Shown piece after piece: positions 26,727 to 34,736 of a DNA stretch of 64,000 nucleotides. This stretch comes from Planctomycetota bacterium. Its GTDB lineage: Bacteria > Planctomycetota > B15-G4. The stretch covers positions 1 to 64,000 of the forward strand of contig JACKHP010000012.1 of NCBI GenBank assembly GCA_020638905.1. Direction: 5' to 3'. How positions within the stretch are numbered: position 1 is the first letter of the stretch; every line of letters begins with the position of its first letter. The position numbers and the translations under genes were made by a program. The notes below the pieces were generated by a model. It saw only the letters and a list, made by a program, of their open reading frames with translations, had not been told where the DNA came from and ran no database searches.

Positions 26727-27590
26727 TCACGCGCCGAGCAGGCGCCCCGCGAAGCCGTCGATGCCCACGCCGACCCGCCCGGGGAGGTGCCGGCGCGCGA
26801 CGGCGAGCATCGCGTCGCGGTACGCGAGGCGGCTGCTGCCGGGATGCACGGCCTCCATCGCGGCGGGCAGCGGCGTGCGCAGGGTGCGCGAGCCGTCCGG
26901 AGAGCCGTCGCCGCCGATGAAGTGGTCGAGCACGACCGCGTCGGCGCGGGGCGCGAGCGCGGCGAAGAACGCCTCGGGATCGTCGATGGGCAGCAGCGGC
27001 GAGACGGTCGCGACGGTGCGCAGGCCGGCGGCGCGCAGCGCGGAGAGCGCGTCGAGGCGCGCGGCGACCGTGGCGGCGGGGCGCGGGAGTCCCGGCAGCG
27101 TGTCGCGGTCGCTCTCGAGCGAGAGGTGCACGCGCAGCTCGCAGCGACCGGCCAGCTCGACCAGCGCGGGGACGGCGGACAGCACGCCCGTCCCGTGGGT
27201 CTGCACCACGAGCACGTCGGGCGGATCGCGACGCATCGCCTCGAGCACCGCGGCGGTGACGCCGAAGCGCGCCTCGTGTGGCACGAACGGGTCGGTCGAG
27301 CTGGACAGGAAGACGCCGAAGCGCTCCCCGCGCCGGTGCGCCCAGGCACGTTCGCGCGCGTGCTCGGCAAGAAAGCACTCGGCCGCGTTCGTGCGTGCCT
27401 CGAGGAACGAGCCCCACGCCTGTCCGCGCAGCAGCCAGCGGTTGTGACGCACGTAGCAGCCCACGCCGCACAGCGCGTTGCCGAACGCGCAGCCCCGGTA
27501 CGGCTGCAGCGAGTGCGAGGTGACCGTGCGCAGGTAGCCCGTGGTGCGGGTCAGGATGCGTCCGACCTCGGCCTCGGTCACCCGCGTCAC
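26727..27590 (-). CDS. SPL-like radical SAM protein with unusual cysteine spacing
   Basis: 287 residues. QPYRGC opens the cluster motif as in spore-photoproduct-lyase-like radical SAM proteins, but the cysteines are C34, C41 and C45 (CX6CX3C) instead of CX3CX2C. The downstream features of the fold remain: SSSTDPFVPHEARFGVT, VLVVQTHGTGV, LRVHLSLESD and VSPLLPIDDPEAF. The C-terminal part ends without an added Fe-S domain. Substrate unknown. GTG at 27590 overlaps the glcF stop (GTGA), so it is translated with the glycolate oxidase genes, an unusual partner. The changed spacing should be checked against homologues before concluding that the cluster is atypical. Confidence 0.82.
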   Translation of the reverse strand: MTRVTEAEVGRILTRTTGYLRTVTSHSLQPYRGCAFGNALCGVGCYVRHNRWLLRGQAWGSFLEARTNAAECFLAEHARERAWAHRRGERFGVFLSSSTDPFVPHEARFGVTAAVLEAMRRDPPDVLVVQTHGTGVLSAVPALVELAGRCELRVHLSLESDRDTLPGLPRPAATVAARLDALSALRAAGLRTVATVSPLLPIDDPEAFFAALAPRADAVVLDHFIGGDGSPDGSRTLRTPLPAAMEAVHPGSSRLAYRDAMLAVARRHLPGRVGVGIDGFAGRLLGA

Positions 27591-28936
27591 GCCGAGGCAT
27601 CCTCGGCGTGGTCTGCGTCCAGCAGTGCTTCGCCCTCGTCGTCGAGCAGCACGCGGTGGGCCGCGTCGAGCAGCAGCAGCGGGTGCAGCGCCTCGATCGG
27701 CAGGCGCGCGCGCAGCAGACCCGCGCGCAGGTGCAGCAGGCAGCCCGGATTGGCCGCGAGCACCGTGTCGGCGCCCGTGGCGTGCAGGCGCGAGAGCTTG
27801 TCGTCGAGCAGCGCGTCCGCGGTGCGCGGTTCGAGCAGGTTGTAGATCCCGGCGCTCCCGCAGCAGCGTTCGGAGTCGGGCAGCGGCAGCAGCTCGAGCC
27901 CGGGGATCGCCTCGAGCAACCGGCGCGGTGCCGCGCGCAGGCCCTGGGCGTGGGCGTGGTGGCACGCGTCGTGGTAGACGGCACGCCGCGGGACCGCGCG
28001 CCGCGCGGGCGGCAGTCCGAGCTCGTCGAGCAGCTCGAGCGCGTCGACCGTGCGCGCGGCGAAGTCCGCCGCCTCCGCGTCGTCGGGCAGCAGGTGCGGA
28101 TAGCCGTGCAGCGCCGCGCCGCAGCCGGCCGCGTTGCTCACGATGCGGTCGAGCGGACCGGCCGCGTCGCAGGCCGCGACGAGCTTGCGCGCCAGGGAGC
28201 GCGCCGATTCACGCTGTCCCGCGTGCGACGCGAGGGCGCCGCAGCAGCCCTGGCCGCGCACGATGACCACCTCGCAGCCGGCACGCACGAGCAGCCGCGC
28301 CGTGGCCGCGTTCACGTCGTCGAAGAGGTGCCGCTGGACGCATCCCAGCAGCAGGCCGACGCGCAGGCGCGCCCGGCCGCGGGGCATCGCGACGAAGCCC
28401 TCGACCAGCTCGGGCTCGCGGCGCGGGTCGAACTGCCGCGCCAGCGCGAAGGCCGTGCGCACCCGCGCCGGCAGCGGGAACGGCGCCGCGAGCCCGTCGC
28501 CGAGGGCGAGCAGCCGCGCGCCCACGCCGAGCAGCATGCGCTGGACGAACGGCGGCGCCGCCACGACGCGCGTGAGCATCCGCTCGACGAGGCGCCGTCC
28601 GAGCGGGCGCGGCGCGTCGTGCCACGCGGCGCGCGCGTCCTCCATGCGTTCGCCGAACGCGACGCCCGACGGACACGCGGTCTCGCACGCGCGGCACAGC
28701 AGGCACGCGTCGAGGTGCGCGACGACCTGAGGCGTGGGCTCGATGCGTCCCGTGCCGAGCCCCTCGATGAGCTGCAGGCGGCCGCGCGGCGAGTCCATCT
28801 CGGTCTGCAGCACCGAGTACGTGGGACAGGCCGGCAGGCAGAAGCCGCAGTGCACGCAGCTCGGGTCGAGCAAGGCGTCGGACAGGGGTCGCGCGGCGTG
28901 CGTCGCGTGCGCGGGCGGGGCGTCGGGGGCGGACAC
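27587..28936 (-). CDS. glcF: Glycolate oxidase iron-sulfur subunit GlcF
   Basis: 449 residues. Two ferredoxin-type motifs near the N-terminus (CVHCGFCLPACPTY and CLLCRACETACPSG, each CX2CX2CX3CP) bind [4Fe-4S] clusters. Two cysteine-rich CCG domains follow, with GQGCCGALASHAG (about residue 245) and YHDACHHAHAQG plus RCCGSAGIYN (about 330-365). It passes electrons from the GlcDE flavoproteins towards the membrane quinone pool. GTG at 28936 has GGAGG 8 nt upstream and starts 1 nt after the glcE stop. The C-terminus overlaps the radical SAM gene. Lactate-utilisation and heterodisulfide-type subunits share the architecture, but the operon context favours GlcF. Confidence 0.93.
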   Translation of the reverse strand: MSAPDAPPAHATHAARPLSDALLDPSCVHCGFCLPACPTYSVLQTEMDSPRGRLQLIEGLGTGRIEPTPQVVAHLDACLLCRACETACPSGVAFGERMEDARAAWHDAPRPLGRRLVERMLTRVVAAPPFVQRMLLGVGARLLALGDGLAAPFPLPARVRTAFALARQFDPRREPELVEGFVAMPRGRARLRVGLLLGCVQRHLFDDVNAATARLLVRAGCEVVIVRGQGCCGALASHAGQRESARSLARKLVAACDAAGPLDRIVSNAAGCGAALHGYPHLLPDDAEAADFAARTVDALELLDELGLPPARRAVPRRAVYHDACHHAHAQGLRAAPRRLLEAIPGLELLPLPDSERCCGSAGIYNLLEPRTADALLDDKLSRLHATGADTVLAANPGCLLHLRAGLLRARLPIEALHPLLLLDAAHRVLLDDEGEALLDADHAEDASA

Positions 28937-28937
28937 G

Positions 28938-30422
28938 TCAGAGTCCTCCCACGTGCACACCGGGGGCGAGCACGGCGCGTGGGTCGAGCGCGCGCTTGAC
29001 CGCGCCCATGAGCCGCCAGGCCGGCGGCGGGGGACCGAACACGCGCAGCGGATCGGCGCGCAGCGCGTCCGGTGCGGAGAGCACCTGCAGGCCGGAGTGT
29101 CGTCCCGGAGCGTCGAGCAGCGTCGCGGCCGCGGCGAGGAACGTCGCGTGGGTGTACGGGTCGCGAGCCGCCCGCGACGCCGGGACGGCGTTCGTCGCGG
29201 GCACAGCGTGTGTCCGCGGCGCGATGCGCAGCGTGGCCGAGCCGAGCCCGGGACGCGCGAGCCACGTGGCCTCGAGTCCCGCGGCTGCGGTCGCGTCGCG
29301 CAGCGCTGCAAGCGCCTCGGGCAGCGTGCGCGGCGTGCGCTGCAGGCGTAGCACGAGCACGTCGTGCGCGGCGTGGGCGACGCCCGGTGCGTGCGATCCG
29401 GCCGTGGTGGGGTTCGTGTCCGCCTCGGGAGGAGCGGCATCGCGAGCGCGGGCGAGGTCGTCCAGCCCGCGCGGTGCGTCGTCGAGGTGGCGCAACAGCG
29501 GCAGCGTCTCGTCGTCGCGCAGCAGCTCGAACGCGTCGGGACGCGAGGCGCGCAGCACCGCGTCGAGCCGTTCGAGCTGTCCGTCGACCCGCGCCGCGCC
29601 GCCCTCGAAGAGCACGAGCAGCCGCGGGACGGGTGGCGCGCCGGGTCGCGCGTCGTCGGCTGCGCACAGCACGTCGACGAGCGCCGGCTCGAGCGCAGCG
29701 TCGAGCACCGCGCGTGCGGCCGCGAGCGCGCGCGTCGCGTCGGGATAGGTCGCGACGCGCAGCGCCGAGCGCGCGGGCCGCGGCGCGAGACGCAGCGACG
29801 CCTCGACGAGCACGCCGAGCGTCCCCAGCGAGCCGACGAGCAGGCGCGGGACGTCGTATCCCGCCACGTTCTTGACCACGCGGCCCTTGCTGCGCGCGAG
29901 CACGCCGTCGCCGTGGCACGTGCGCGCGCCGAGCAGCGTGTCACGGACCGTGCCGTGTCGCAGCGCGAGGGCGCCCTCGGCGCCGGACGCCACGAGTCCG
30001 CCGACGCTGCCCGTGCGCGCGAACGGCTGGGCCGCGAGCCGCTGCCGGTGCGGACGCAGGAGCTCATCGAGCGCGTCCAGCGGCAGGCCGGCCTGGACGC
30101 TGATCGTCAGGTCGCCCGGCTCGTAGTGGACGACCCCGTCGAGCGCGCGGGTCGAGAGCCACGCGTCGGCGCGGGCCGGCAGCGCGCCGCGCGGCGCGCG
30201 CGTGCCGAGTCCGGCGGGCAGGAGCGCGCGTCCGTCGGCGTGCGCGGCGCGCACGTGGCCGGCGAGTGCGTCGGGCGTGCGCGGTTCGAGCCGCGGCAGG
30301 GAGCGCATGCGCGCGGCGTCGGGCAGCGCGTCCCGCGCGGGCACGTCGTCGCCTGCGTGAGCGTGCGCGGAGGACGGCGCGGAGCCGTGCGCACTCGTTC
30401 CGCGTGGATCGACGGCGCTCAC
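28938..30422 (-). CDS. glcE: Glycolate oxidase FAD-binding subunit GlcE
   Basis: 494 residues. The FAD-binding PCMH fold is in the first half (LLPAGLGTRAPRGA, VHYEPGDLTISVQAGLPLDAL, ARTGSVGGLVASGAEGALALRHGTVRDTLLGA), followed by GRVVKNVAGYDVPRLLVGSLGTLGVL, which is diagnostic of GlcE. The middle (about 300-400) is Ala/Arg-rich and poorly conserved, longer than in E. coli GlcE (about 350 residues). An Asp/His-rich N-terminal extension (residues 1-45) looks disordered. The GTG start at 30422 overlaps the glcD stop (GTGA). It forms the second flavin site of the glycolate oxidase complex with GlcD and GlcF. Confidence 0.9.
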   Translation of the reverse strand: MSAVDPRGTSAHGSAPSSAHAHAGDDVPARDALPDAARMRSLPRLEPRTPDALAGHVRAAHADGRALLPAGLGTRAPRGALPARADAWLSTRALDGVVHYEPGDLTISVQAGLPLDALDELLRPHRQRLAAQPFARTGSVGGLVASGAEGALALRHGTVRDTLLGARTCHGDGVLARSKGRVVKNVAGYDVPRLLVGSLGTLGVLVEASLRLAPRPARSALRVATYPDATRALAAARAVLDAALEPALVDVLCAADDARPGAPPVPRLLVLFEGGAARVDGQLERLDAVLRASRPDAFELLRDDETLPLLRHLDDAPRGLDDLARARDAAPPEADTNPTTAGSHAPGVAHAAHDVLVLRLQRTPRTLPEALAALRDATAAAGLEATWLARPGLGSATLRIAPRTHAVPATNAVPASRAARDPYTHATFLAAAATLLDAPGRHSGLQVLSAPDALRADPLRVFGPPPPAWRLMGAVKRALDPRAVLAPGVHVGGL

Positions 30423-31849
30423 AGCGCGGCCCTCCGCCCGAGGGCCGAGAGCTCTCCGCAGCCGGCGCCCAGCGGCAGCACCTTCTTCGGGTTGCACAAT
30501 CCCGACGGATCGAGCGCGTCGCGCAGGCGGGCCATCACCGCCAGGTCGTCGGGCGCGTAGAGCGTCGACATCCACTCGCGCTTCTCGACGCCCACGCCGT
30601 GCTCGCCGGTGAGAGAACCGCCCAGCTCGACGCAGTGACGCAGGATCTCGGCCCCGGCCTCGAGCACGTTGCGCTTCGTTTTGTCGTCGTCGGAGTCGAA
30701 CAGGATGCACGGGTGCAGGTTGCCGTCGCCGGCGTGGAACACGTTCGCCACGCGCAGTCCGCGGCGCGCCGCGACCTCGCGCACGCGCCGCAGCATCTCG
30801 GGCAGGCGCGTGCGCGGGATGACGCCGTCCTGGGTGTAGTAGTGGCGCGCGATGCGGCCCAGGGCTCCGAAGGCCTTCTTGCGCGCGGTCCAGATCTCGG
30901 CGCGCTCGGCGTCGTCGTGCGCCGCGCGCAGCGAGAGCGCTCCGTGCTCGCGCAGCAGCGTCGAGACGTCGGCGAGCTCCTCGTCCATGCCCGGCAGGAC
31001 GCCGTCGCACTCGACGAGCAGCAGCGCCTGCGCGCCCCCGGGGAACTCGAAGCCGAAGGCCGCGCGCAGGGCCGTGACGACCTCGGCGTCGAGCATCTCG
31101 AGCGCCGCGGGGACGATGCCCGCCGCGATGACCGCAGAGGTCGCCTCGCTGGCCGCCTCGATCGAGTCGAACGCCGCGAGCAGCGTGACCACCGTCTCGG
31201 GCCGCCGCAGCAGACGCACTGTGACCTCGGTCACGATGCCCAGCGTCCCCTCCGAGCCGGTCAGCAGCGCGAGCAGGTCGTAGCCGCAGGCGCCGTCGCC
31301 CACGCGCACCACGTGTCCGTCGGGCTGCACGAGCGTGAGCCCGAGCACGTGGTTCACCGTGACGCCGTGCTTCAGCGTGTGCGGCCCACCCGAGTTGTGC
31401 GCCACGTTGCCGCCCACGGTGCAGACCGCCTGGCTGGACGGGTCGGGCGCGTAGAACAGCCCGTGCTCGGCGGCCGCCTCCGAGACCGCGAGGTTGCGCA
31501 CGCCCGGCTCGAGGGTCGCTGTGCGGTCGACGGGATCGACGGCGAGCACGCGGTCCATGCGGTTGAGCGCGAGCACGATGCCGCCGTCGAGGGCCGTCGC
31601 GCCGCCGGAGAGTCCCGTCCCCGCGCCGCGCGCCACGAACGGGACGCGCGCGTCGGCGCAGGCGCGCACGATCGCCGCCACGTCGGCGGTGTCGCGCGGG
31701 AAGACCACCGCGCGCGGGAGTGCGTCGTGCATCGGCGACCCGTCGCCGGCGTAGACGTGCAGGCGTCCCGCGTCGCGCACGACCGCCTCGGCGCCGAGCC
31801 GCGCGGCGAACGAGTCGAGCAGTCGGTCGAGGGGATCGCGGGGCGTCAC
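30419..31849 (-). CDS. glcD: Glycolate oxidase subunit GlcD
   Basis: 476 residues, full length for GlcD. The N-terminal FAD-binding domain (about 40-220) shows FVARGAGTGLSGGA, VGGNVAHNSGGPHTLKHGVT and GSEGTLGIVTEVTVRLL. The C-terminal FAD-oxidase cap carries VFHAGDGNLHPCI with the flavin-site histidine and GGSLTGEHGVGVEKREWM. It oxidises glycolate, or D-lactate as a relative, to glyoxylate and passes electrons to GlcF. It is the first gene of a coupled glcD-glcE-glcF-radical SAM unit, with 31 nt between it and the upstream phosphatase. GTG at 31849 lacks a strong Shine-Dalgarno; an in-frame GTG just upstream runs into a stop. Confidence 0.95.
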   Translation of the reverse strand: MTPRDPLDRLLDSFAARLGAEAVVRDAGRLHVYAGDGSPMHDALPRAVVFPRDTADVAAIVRACADARVPFVARGAGTGLSGGATALDGGIVLALNRMDRVLAVDPVDRTATLEPGVRNLAVSEAAAEHGLFYAPDPSSQAVCTVGGNVAHNSGGPHTLKHGVTVNHVLGLTLVQPDGHVVRVGDGACGYDLLALLTGSEGTLGIVTEVTVRLLRRPETVVTLLAAFDSIEAASEATSAVIAAGIVPAALEMLDAEVVTALRAAFGFEFPGGAQALLLVECDGVLPGMDEELADVSTLLREHGALSLRAAHDDAERAEIWTARKKAFGALGRIARHYYTQDGVIPRTRLPEMLRRVREVAARRGLRVANVFHAGDGNLHPCILFDSDDDKTKRNVLEAGAEILRHCVELGGSLTGEHGVGVEKREWMSTLYAPDDLAVMARLRDALDPSGLCNPKKVLPLGAGCGELSALGRRAAL

Positions 31850-31880
31850 GAGGTCACGATGCGTGGGGCTCGGGTGCGGG

Positions 31881-32534
31881 TCAATGGTCGGACGCCGCCA
31901 GTCCCAGTTCGGCGCGCAGTGCGGCGACGTCGAGCTCGCGCACGGTCTCGACGATGCCTTCCCAGCGGGAATCGAAACCGAAGCCGCCGCCCCTCATCTC
32001 GTCGAGCGCGGCGTCCTTGCTCCAGCCCTGGACGACCATGCGGTACGCCGCGCACATGAGCCCCGTGCGATCGGCGCCGCGCTGGCAGTGCACGAGCACC
32101 GGCTGACGCGCCGGATCGACGGCCACGCGCAGGAACGCGCGCACGTCTTCGAGCTCGGGGTGCCACGGCTTGGCGAAGATGTGGACGGACCCGAGGCCCG
32201 TCCCCTCGAGCTCGTCGCCGTCGCCGTGGAAACTGCGCAGGTCGACCACCGTCGTGACGCCCAGGTCGCGCGCCGCGAGCATGCCCTCGTGCGTGGGCTG
32301 GGCCGAGCGCCAGAGCGTGGCCGAGACGCGGTGCAGGTTCGGCAGTCCCTCGCGCTCGACCGGCTCGGCCCAGCTCGCGGGACGGTCCGCGTCGGCGACG
32401 GACGGCGTCGGCAGGACGCACGCCAGCGACGCCAGGAGCGCGAAGGCCACGGCGAGCAGCCGTGGCCCGAGGTCGCGGCGGCCCGCGCCGGCGCACGGCG
32501 CTCCGTCGGACGCAGATCGGGCTCGGCCGGCCAT
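31881..32534 (-). CDS. Exported dual-specificity-type protein phosphatase
   Basis: 217 residues. An N-terminal hydrophobic segment (about 25-45, with a possible lipidation Cys in LASLACVL) suggests export or membrane anchoring. The catalytic loop is VHCQRGADRTG (C-X5-R), preceded by the general-acid region and VVDLRSFHGD, as in DSP/tyrosine phosphatases of the bacterial DUF442-like or KINTOUN-type relatives. FAKPWHPELEDV and FRVAVDPARQPV support the fold. Periplasmic phosphatases of this kind may act on phosphorylated lipids or polysaccharides. ATG at 32534 has GGGAG 5 nt upstream. It probably heads the transcript that includes glcDEF, though a functional link is not obvious. Confidence 0.82.
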   Translation of the reverse strand: MAGRARSASDGAPCAGAGRRDLGPRLLAVAFALLASLACVLPTPSVADADRPASWAEPVEREGLPNLHRVSATLWRSAQPTHEGMLAARDLGVTTVVDLRSFHGDGDELEGTGLGSVHIFAKPWHPELEDVRAFLRVAVDPARQPVLVHCQRGADRTGLMCAAYRMVVQGWSKDAALDEMRGGGFGFDSRWEGIVETVRELDVAALRAELGLAASDH

Positions 32535-32714
32535 GGGGGCTCCCGGGAGGAGCCTCCCATCTTGGCCGACGGTGCCCGTGGGAAGGAAGGCGCACGATCG
32601 CGGCGTGGTCGCCTCCGCCTCCGGATGTGCGTCGCACATCGTCGCCGTGTCGTCCCCGCCGCGGGCGGGAGCACGACTGCTAGACTCGACGCCGCTCCCT
32701 GCGCGAGGCCGACG

Positions 32715-34709
32715 ATGGGCACCGTCCGGACGACGTCCTGCAACCGCGACTGCCCCGACACGTGCGCGCTCGAGCTGCACCTCGACAACGCGGGACGTCC
32801 GGTCTCGCTGCGTGGCGTGCGCGACGATCCGATCACGCGCGGCTTCCTGTGCGAGCGCACGTCGCGCTTCCTCGCGCGGCAGCAGGCGCCCGAGCGCTTC
32901 ACGACACCCATGCGGCGCGTCGACGGACGGCTCGTCCCGATCGGCTGGGACGCCGCGCTCGAGCTCGCGGCGTCGACGCTGCGGCGCATCCGCTCCGAGT
33001 CGGGACCGGAGGCGATCCTGCACTACCGCAGCGGCGGATCGCTGGGCATGCTCACGGCCCTGGCCGACGTGCTCTTCGCGCACTTCGGACCGGTCACCGG
33101 CAAGTCGGGCGACATCTGCTCGGGCGCCGGCGAGGCCGCGCAAGAAGATGACTTCGGCGTCTGCGACAGCCACGATCTGTCCGACCTGCTGAACAGCCGC
33201 ACGATCGTCGTGTGGGGCAAGAACCCGCACACGAGCGGCGTGCACCTGCTGCCCGTGCTGCGCGAGGCGAAGGCGAACGGCGCGACGATCGTCGGCGTCG
33301 ACCCGGTGCGCACCCGGCTGGCCGAGCTGTGCGACGCCTTCGTGCGACCGCGTCCCGGAGGCGACCACGCGCTCGCGTTCGGCGTCGCGCGGCTGCTCTT
33401 CGAGCGCGGCGCGACCGACCCGCGCGGGCTCGCCGCCTGCGCCCACGTCGACGGCTTCCGCGCGCTGGCCTTCGAGCACGACGTCGACGGATGGGCGCGG
33501 CGCGCCGACGTGCCGGTGTCCGACGTCGAACGCCTCGCGCGCGCGTTCGTCGAGCGTCCCACCGCGCTGCTCGTGGGCTGGGGCCTCGGACGGCGGCGCA
33601 ACGGCAGCCGCACGGTGCGCGCGCTCGACGCGCTCGCGGCGATCTCGGGGAACCTCGGCGTGCCCGGCGGCGGCGCCTCGTTCTACTTCCAGCGGCGCGC
33701 GGCGTTCGACCTCGACGTCTTCCGCGCGCTGCCCGACGCGCCGCGCAAGGTGCGCGAGGCCTGCTTCGGACCCGAGGTGCTCGCGCTGCGCGACCCGCCC
33801 CTGCGCGCGGCCTGGATCACCGCCGGCAATCCCGCCTCGATGCTGCCGGACAGCGCCACCGTGCGGCGCGCGCTCTCCGGGCTCGAGTTCGTCGTCGTGG
33901 TCGACACCCATCCGACCGACACGACGGACGTGGCCGACCTCGTGCTGCCCACGCTCACCCTGCTCGAGGACAGCGACGTGCTCGGCGCGTACGGCAACCA
34001 CTGGGTGCGCGAGTCGCGTCCCGTGCTCGCGCCGCCGCTCTTCCCGCAGGACGCCGACGTCGTCGACGTCGCATCGCGCGCGCCGCGCTTCGCCGAACGC
34101 TTCGTCGGTTCGCCGGGTCCGCGGCACGAGCTCGAGATCCTGCAGGGACTGGCCGCGCGACTCGGCCTGTCCGACGTGCTCTCGGGCTCGGTCGACGACT
34201 GGAAGCGTCGGTTGACCGCGTCGCTGGGCCGCAGCGGCGCGCCGCTCGAGGCCCTGCCCGCGCGCGATCCCCGGCGTCCGAAGGTGCTGTTCGCCGACCT
34301 GGTCTTCGCCACGCCGAGCGGAAAGGTCGAGCTGCTGCACGAGGCCGTCGACGACGCGCCGGCCACGTCCGCCGACTTCCCGCTGCTGCTCACGGCGGTC
34401 TCGACGCCGGCGGCGCAGGCCAGCCAGCACTCTCTCCCGCGCGACGGACGCGCCCCGCGCGTCGTCGTGCACCCCGATGCGTCGGCCGGCATCGCCGACG
34501 GCGGCGACGGACGCCTCGTGTCGCGCCTCGGCGCGCTCGACGTGCGCGTGGTCCACGACCCGGCGGCCCGACGCGACGTCGCGCTCATGGAGAAGGGCGG
34601 CATGGCGCGCGACGGCGGCTGCCCGAACGACATCCTGCCCGCGGTCGAGACCGACGCGGGCGGCGGCGCCGCGTACTACGACGAGCCCGTGCGCCTCGAG
34701 CCGCGCTGA
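32715..34709 (+). CDS. Molybdopterin (bis-MGD) oxidoreductase with N-terminal [4Fe-4S] cluster
   Basis: 664 residues. The first cluster motif is CX3CX3CX28C (C9, C13, C17, C46: SCNRDCPDTC ... GFLCER). The central domains bind the pterin cofactor (VVWGKNPHTSGVH, VGVDPVRTRLAEL, RPRPGGDHALAFGVAR, VVVVDTHPTDTTDVADLVLP). DICSGAG (about residue 135) holds a possible cysteine ligand to molybdenum. The C-terminal dinucleotide-binding domain (about 540-664) is present. No twin-arginine signal is seen, so it is probably cytoplasmic. It resembles the uncharacterised thiosulfate-reductase/formate-dehydrogenase-like single-subunit group; no partner subunits are encoded nearby. A TAGACT box lies 28 nt upstream of the ATG. 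Confidence 0.9.
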   Translation: MGTVRTTSCNRDCPDTCALELHLDNAGRPVSLRGVRDDPITRGFLCERTSRFLARQQAPERFTTPMRRVDGRLVPIGWDAALELAASTLRRIRSESGPEAILHYRSGGSLGMLTALADVLFAHFGPVTGKSGDICSGAGEAAQEDDFGVCDSHDLSDLLNSRTIVVWGKNPHTSGVHLLPVLREAKANGATIVGVDPVRTRLAELCDAFVRPRPGGDHALAFGVARLLFERGATDPRGLAACAHVDGFRALAFEHDVDGWARRADVPVSDVERLARAFVERPTALLVGWGLGRRRNGSRTVRALDALAAISGNLGVPGGGASFYFQRRAAFDLDVFRALPDAPRKVREACFGPEVLALRDPPLRAAWITAGNPASMLPDSATVRRALSGLEFVVVVDTHPTDTTDVADLVLPTLTLLEDSDVLGAYGNHWVRESRPVLAPPLFPQDADVVDVASRAPRFAERFVGSPGPRHELEILQGLAARLGLSDVLSGSVDDWKRRLTASLGRSGAPLEALPARDPRRPKVLFADLVFATPSGKVELLHEAVDDAPATSADFPLLLTAVSTPAAQASQHSLPRDGRAPRVVVHPDASAGIADGGDGRLVSRLGALDVRVVHDPAARRDVALMEKGGMARDGGCPNDILPAVETDAGGGAAYYDEPVRLEPR

Positions 34710-34736
34710 GCGGCGCGGCGGCGTGCGCGCTCAGCG
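34704..34736. terminator. Hairpin spanning both convergent stop codons
   Basis: Nine-base arms CGCTGAGCG/CGCTCAGCG flank a 15-nt loop. They include the TGA of the oxidoreductase (34707-34709) and the TGA of the opposing glycosyltransferase (34731-34733). Probably a bidirectional terminator. Confidence 0.45.
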
